DNA from: JAGVSR01 sp963778225
GTDB lineage: Bacteria; Pseudomonadota; Alphaproteobacteria; Rhizobiales; Hyphomicrobiaceae
Reading direction: 5' to 3'
Length of the DNA: 64,000 nt
Assembly (NCBI GenBank): GCA_963778225.1
Contig: CAVZTR010000002.1
Location: forward strand, 1 to 64,000
The position numbers and the translations under genes are program-made. Below the pieces are notes generated by a model. That model saw only the letters and a program-made list of their open reading frames with translations, did no database searches and was not told where the DNA came from. Position 1 is the stretch's first letter. Each line of letters opens with the position of its first letter. Shown here one piece after another: positions 60,630 to 64,000 of the stretch.

Positions 60630-61310
60630 ATGCGCGTTCTGGTGATCGAGGATGACCGCGAAACGGCCCAGTTCCTCCAGAAATCGCTGAAAGAGAGCGG
60701 TCACGCGGCCGATTTGGCAGGCGATGGAGAAACAGGCCTCTCGCTTGCAGAGACCGGCGTCTATGACGTGCTGATTGTCGATCGCATGCTGCCAAAGCTC
60801 GATGGGCTATCGGTCGTTAAGACGTTGCGCACAGGCGGATTACGGACGCCGGTGCTGATCCTGTCAGCCTTGGGTGACGTGGACGACCGGGTCAAAGGTC
60901 TGCGCGCGGGCGGGGACGATTACCTTACCAAACCTTATGCCTACACCGAACTCCTGGCGCGCATCGAAGCCCTGTCGCGGCGTGCGGTGCCGGAAGAACA
61001 AGTGACAAAATACGTAGTGGGCGATCTCGTCCTCGACCGGCTTTCGCATCGTGTGACGCGGGGCGGCGAACAGATCATCTTGCAGCCGCGGGAATACCGG
61101 CTCCTCGAGTATCTCATGAAGAACGCCGGGCAGGTCGTCACGCGCACAATGCTGCTCGAGAACGTGTGGGATTATCACTTTGATCCGCAGACGAACGTGA
61201 TCGACGTGCACGTCTCGCGACTTCGGTCGAAGATAGACAAGAACTTCGAGAAGCCGCTTCTGCATACGGTGCGCGGCGCCGGCTACATGGTCCGTGACGG
61301 TGCTGGATAG
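60630..61310 (+). CDS. OmpR-family response regulator
   Basis: 226 residues: receiver with phosphoacceptor Asp51 (LIVDRMLPKLDG) and TKPYAYTE, then a winged-helix domain (LQPREYRLLEYLMKNAGQVVTRTMLLENVWDYHFDPQTNVIDVHVSRLR...HTVRGAGYM). ATG 60630 with GGGAGA upstream is preferred; the open frame to 60522 lacks domain sequence. Overlaps the sensor gene by 17 bases. Resembles copper/envelope-stress regulators of the CusR/CpxR type; the signal is unknown. Confidence 0.9.
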   Translation: MRVLVIEDDRETAQFLQKSLKESGHAADLAGDGETGLSLAETGVYDVLIVDRMLPKLDGLSVVKTLRTGGLRTPVLILSALGDVDDRVKGLRAGGDDYLTKPYAYTELLARIEALSRRAVPEEQVTKYVVGDLVLDRLSHRVTRGGEQIILQPREYRLLEYLMKNAGQVVTRTMLLENVWDYHFDPQTNVIDVHVSRLRSKIDKNFEKPLLHTVRGAGYMVRDGAG

Positions 61311-62697
61311 GCTCGGCGCGTCCGCCTGGACGTCGACCCCGTTTCGTCTGGCGGCGTTGAGCATAGCGGCGTTCCTCATCACGGCCGCGGGTATCGTCGG
61401 CTTTCTCTTCTGGCAAACGAACAATCTGCTGACCGAGCAAGTTCTTTCCGGGCTGCGGGCGGAAGTGCAGGAGATGCGCCACATCGAGGCGGCGGCCGGA
61501 TCGGCGTCGGTGGCGGAAGCTGTGAAGGCGCGCGCGCGGCCGGAGGGGCCGGGGCTTTACTTTTTTGCAGATCGGACCGGCCGCAAGCGCGCGGGCAACC
61601 TCAGCAGACTTCCGCCCGAACTGGAAGGTGAAGCCGGCGGCACATTTCGCTATGAGCGACAGGCTGGCGATCAGCGCCTGGCGGTGGCGTTACCGGTGCT
61701 CTTTCCCGACGGCACGCGTCTACTTGTCGGTCGTGACATCGAAGAGCAGCGCGTCTTTGCCAACCGCATGCGCACGGTTTTTCTGCTGGGTTTCAGTCTG
61801 CTCTCCCTAGCAGGGCTTGCGGGCGGGCTCGGCGCCGGACGGCTGCTTCTCAATCGGATCGATCAGATCAATGCGGCGAGCCGCTCCATCATGGCCGGAG
61901 ACCTGACGCAGCGTGTGCCGCTGGCGGGTAGCAACGACGAATTGGACGGGTTGGCGCAAAACCTCAACATGATGCTCGATCGGATCGAGCAACTGATGAG
62001 CGGGTTGCGCGAAGTTTCCGACAACATCGCGCATGATCTGAAAACGCCGCTCAGCCGGTTGCGGAACCGTGCGGAAGCAACCCTGCGCGATGGTGGCGAT
62101 TGCGATGCTTACCGCGCCGGTCTGGAGCGGATCATCGAGGAGGCGGACGAACTCATCAAGACCTTCAATGCGATGCTGCTGGTTGCCCGTCTGGAAGCTG
62201 GGGCGTTGGAAGGTTCGACGGAAGCGTTCGACCTAGGCAGCCTCGTGCGGGATGTGGCCGAGTTCTATGAGCCGGTCTCGGATGAGCAGGGCCTCGAACT
62301 CACGGTCGATGTGGGAGATGGGCCCGAAATCGTCGCCAATCGGCATCTCGTCAGCCAAGCGGTTGCAAATCTCATCGACAACGCGATCAAGTACGGGCGT
62401 CCGGATGCGGCTGGTGGGCCTGGAAAGATCAGCGTCTCGCTGCGGCCACTGAACCACGACGTCGAAATCATTGTGGCCGATCGCGGTCCCGGCATCAGCG
62501 CCGACGACCGGGAGCGGGCGCTCAAGCGGTTCGTCCGATTGGAGGCGAGCCGTACAAAGCCGGGCACTGGTCTCGGCCTCAGTCTCGTGTCAGCGGTTGC
62601 GCGCCTGCACCATGGCACGGTACGTCTCGAAGACAACGCGCCGGGTCTGCGGGCAGTGCTCGTTCTGCCGCTCGCGCGCCAGGGGACCAGCGCATAA
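61294..62697 (+). CDS. Sensor histidine kinase, partner of the upstream response regulator
   Basis: 467 residues: two membrane helices (about 18-40 and 157-180), a periplasmic sensor of about 115 residues, a HAMP domain (about 180-232), phosphoacceptor His in VSDNIAHDLKTPLSRLR, N-box LIDNAIKYG and glycine motifs DRGPGI and GTGLGLSLV. Start is GTG 61294, read through the regulator's 3' end. Acts in one transcript with the regulator, behind degP and ahead of glnE. Confidence 0.9.
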   Translation: MTVLDRLGASAWTSTPFRLAALSIAAFLITAAGIVGFLFWQTNNLLTEQVLSGLRAEVQEMRHIEAAAGSASVAEAVKARARPEGPGLYFFADRTGRKRAGNLSRLPPELEGEAGGTFRYERQAGDQRLAVALPVLFPDGTRLLVGRDIEEQRVFANRMRTVFLLGFSLLSLAGLAGGLGAGRLLLNRIDQINAASRSIMAGDLTQRVPLAGSNDELDGLAQNLNMMLDRIEQLMSGLREVSDNIAHDLKTPLSRLRNRAEATLRDGGDCDAYRAGLERIIEEADELIKTFNAMLLVARLEAGALEGSTEAFDLGSLVRDVAEFYEPVSDEQGLELTVDVGDGPEIVANRHLVSQAVANLIDNAIKYGRPDAAGGPGKISVSLRPLNHDVEIIVADRGPGISADDRERALKRFVRLEASRTKPGTGLGLSLVSAVARLHHGTVRLEDNAPGLRAVLVLPLARQGTSA

Positions 62698-62728
62698 AGA
62701 CGCCGGCCCCGGAGCAGAGGGAGACGTC

Positions 62729-64000
62729 GTGCAGGCAGCCGGTACACAGCGCCAGGCTTTGGCGGAACGCATTTGCACAAGCGCATGGGTTCACGCGCCC
62801 CTCGATAATGAACAGGGCCTTGGGCGCGCCGACGTCTTATCCTTATGTGAAGAAATCAAGCCGGATCACGCACTCTCCGCATTGGCGAGTATGATGGCGG
62901 ACCCGCGGCTCGCGGAATTCTTCGCTGGCGTGTTTGCAGGGTCTCCTTATCTCAAAGCACTGATCCGGCGGGACCCCTCTCGGCTGCAGCGCATTCTTGC
63001 GGCTGACCCGGTCCAGCATTTCGCGCATCTGACGCAGCGGCTCTATTCGGACATGGCGGCGGCGTCCGACATGGCGACTGCAATGCGTCTCGTGCGCGTT
63101 TACAAAACGGAAGTCGCGCTGCTCGCCGGACTTGCCGATCTCGGGCACGTGTGGCCTGTCATGATGGTCACTGAGACGCTGACAAAGTGCGCAGACGCCG
63201 CCACCCGGACATCCGTCGATTTTCTGTTTCGCACGGCTGCCGCCCGCGGCGACATCGAGGTCGATCGGTCGTGCGCGGGATCGGATACCGGTTACATCGT
63301 GCTTGGCATGGGCAAGTATGGGGCCGGCGAACTCAACTATTCCAGCGATATCGATCTCATCGTCTTCTACGATCTTTCTCGTGCGCGGCTGAAAGCGGGG
63401 ATCGAGCCGTCGCCGTTTTTTGTTCGCATTACGCGTGATCTCGTGCGGCTTTTGGACGAGCGGACGGCGGACGGCTATGTCTTCCGAACCGACTTACGGT
63501 TGCGGCCGGATGCAGGGGCGACGCAGGTGGCGCTCTCCACCGAAGCGGCCATGATCTACTACGAGAGCTTTGGGCAAAACTGGGAGCGCGCCGCGCTCAT
63601 CAAAGCGCGTCCGGTCGCCGGAGACATCGAGGCGGGTGAGCAGCTCTTGGCTGAACTTGCCCCGTTTATCTGGCGGCGCTACCTCGACTACGCAGCCATC
63701 GCCGACATTCACGCGATGAAACGGCAGATCCACGCTTTTCGCGGGTTTGGTAGCATCGGCGTCGCCGGCCATAACGTGAAGCTCGGGCCGGGCGGCATTC
63801 GCGAGATCGAGTTTTTTGCGCAGACGCAGCAGTTGATCGCCGGCGGGCGGCAGAAGGATTTGCGTGTGCGCCGCACGCTCGACGCGCTCCTGTGCCTCGA
63901 AGAGCGATCATGGATTCGCCCTGAGGTGCGTGCTGATCTGACGGAGGCCTATCTCGAGCTGCGGCGCATCGAGCATCGCGTGCAGATGGTCGCCGATGAG
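62729..64000 (+). CDS. glnE: Bifunctional glutamine synthetase adenylyltransferase/deadenylyltransferase, N-terminal part (runs off the window)
   Basis: 424 codons are visible from GTG 62729 (AGAGGGAG SD) to the window end, without a stop. The first nucleotidyltransferase domain has GMGKYGAGELNYSSDIDLIVFYD, the GlnE active-site signature (GxGKxGxxELNxxSDIDL), followed by RTDLRLRPDAG and ERAALIKARPVAGD. Full-length GlnE is about 950 residues, so roughly the deadenylylating half is present. It controls glutamine synthetase in response to PII and glutamine. Confidence 0.95.
   Translation, partial: MQAAGTQRQALAERICTSAWVHAPLDNEQGLGRADVLSLCEEIKPDHALSALASMMADPRLAEFFAGVFAGSPYLKALIRRDPSRLQRILAADPVQHFAHLTQRLYSDMAAASDMATAMRLVRVYKTEVALLAGLADLGHVWPVMMVTETLTKCADAATRTSVDFLFRTAAARGDIEVDRSCAGSDTGYIVLGMGKYGAGELNYSSDIDLIVFYDLSRARLKAGIEPSPFFVRITRDLVRLLDERTADGYVFRTDLRLRPDAGATQVALSTEAAMIYYESFGQNWERAALIKARPVAGDIEAGEQLLAELAPFIWRRYLDYAAIADIHAMKRQIHAFRGFGSIGVAGHNVKLGPGGIREIEFFAQTQQLIAGGRQKDLRVRRTLDALLCLEERSWIRPEVRADLTEAYLELRRIEHRVQMVADE

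Noticed and set aside
1..64000. CRISPR arrays, complete insertion sequences, integrases
   Set aside because: No regularly spaced direct repeats, transposase or integrase frames were seen; the only mobile-type genes are the decayed phage/GTA remnant.

Overview
The window looks like a GC-rich chromosome segment of an alphaproteobacterium of the order Hyphomicrobiales, probably Hyphomicrobium-like. The case rests on gene content and order: a MucR-type Ros/zinc-finger regulator, DUF1491, DUF5330 and DUF6456 proteins, a FeuP/FeuQ-like two-component pair, a 41-residue aa3 oxidase subunit IV, gene-transfer-agent-like remnants, and the block ccmIEFH - protease - degP - two-component pair - glnE. No database search was possible, so the genus is an inference.

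Layout. 1-38 is the 3' end of a tRNA. 80-5209 is an inorganic-carbon uptake locus: a LysR regulator divergent from dabB and dabA, with a good LysR-type operator between them. 5302-8622 is a copper module: copA divergent from csoR, with two CsoR boxes, then a DUF305 metal-binding protein. 8879-10647 holds a zinc alcohol dehydrogenase and a small membrane protein. 10644-14136 is a signalling operon (receiver, NYN nuclease-like protein, HWE kinase) preceded by a tiny oxidase subunit gene. 14259-18618 has an L,D-transpeptidase, a methyltransferase and a GGDEF/EAL protein. 18818-22377 has an acetyltransferase-like protein, a POT peptide transporter and metC.

22686-27533 is less familiar. It contains an orphan binding protein, a hypothetical protein and two related exported proteins built from beta-sandwich-like repeats, one carrying a VWA domain and broken by a single-base frameshift. 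After routine genes (nitroreductase, NAD kinase, cutA) comes a second unusual stretch, 30547-34634. It has a gene-free 865-bp region, a membrane protein ending in what looks like the winged-helix tail of phage/plasmid primases, two terminators, and a TadG/VWA gene broken by several frameshifts. 34641-46848 is mostly core: oligopeptidase B, mucR plus a decayed copy of its zinc finger, a DnaA domain IV protein, sufE, DUF pairs, PBP1A and a UPF0260 protein.

47288-49977 is a decayed phage or gene-transfer-agent patch (terminase stub, lysin pieces, holin-like protein) behind an AT-rich promoter and a terminator. 50060-64000 is envelope and housekeeping: PepSY-like protein, FeuPQ-like pair, 17-kDa-antigen-type lipoprotein, cytochrome c maturation operon ccmI-ccmE-ccmF-ccmH, a secreted trypsin-like protease, DegP, a second two-component pair and the first part of glnE.

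The best candidates for something undescribed are the membrane/winged-helix protein at 31412-32644, the receiver-NYN-HWE operon, and the VWA/repeat protein pair. No complete mobile element and no CRISPR array were seen.
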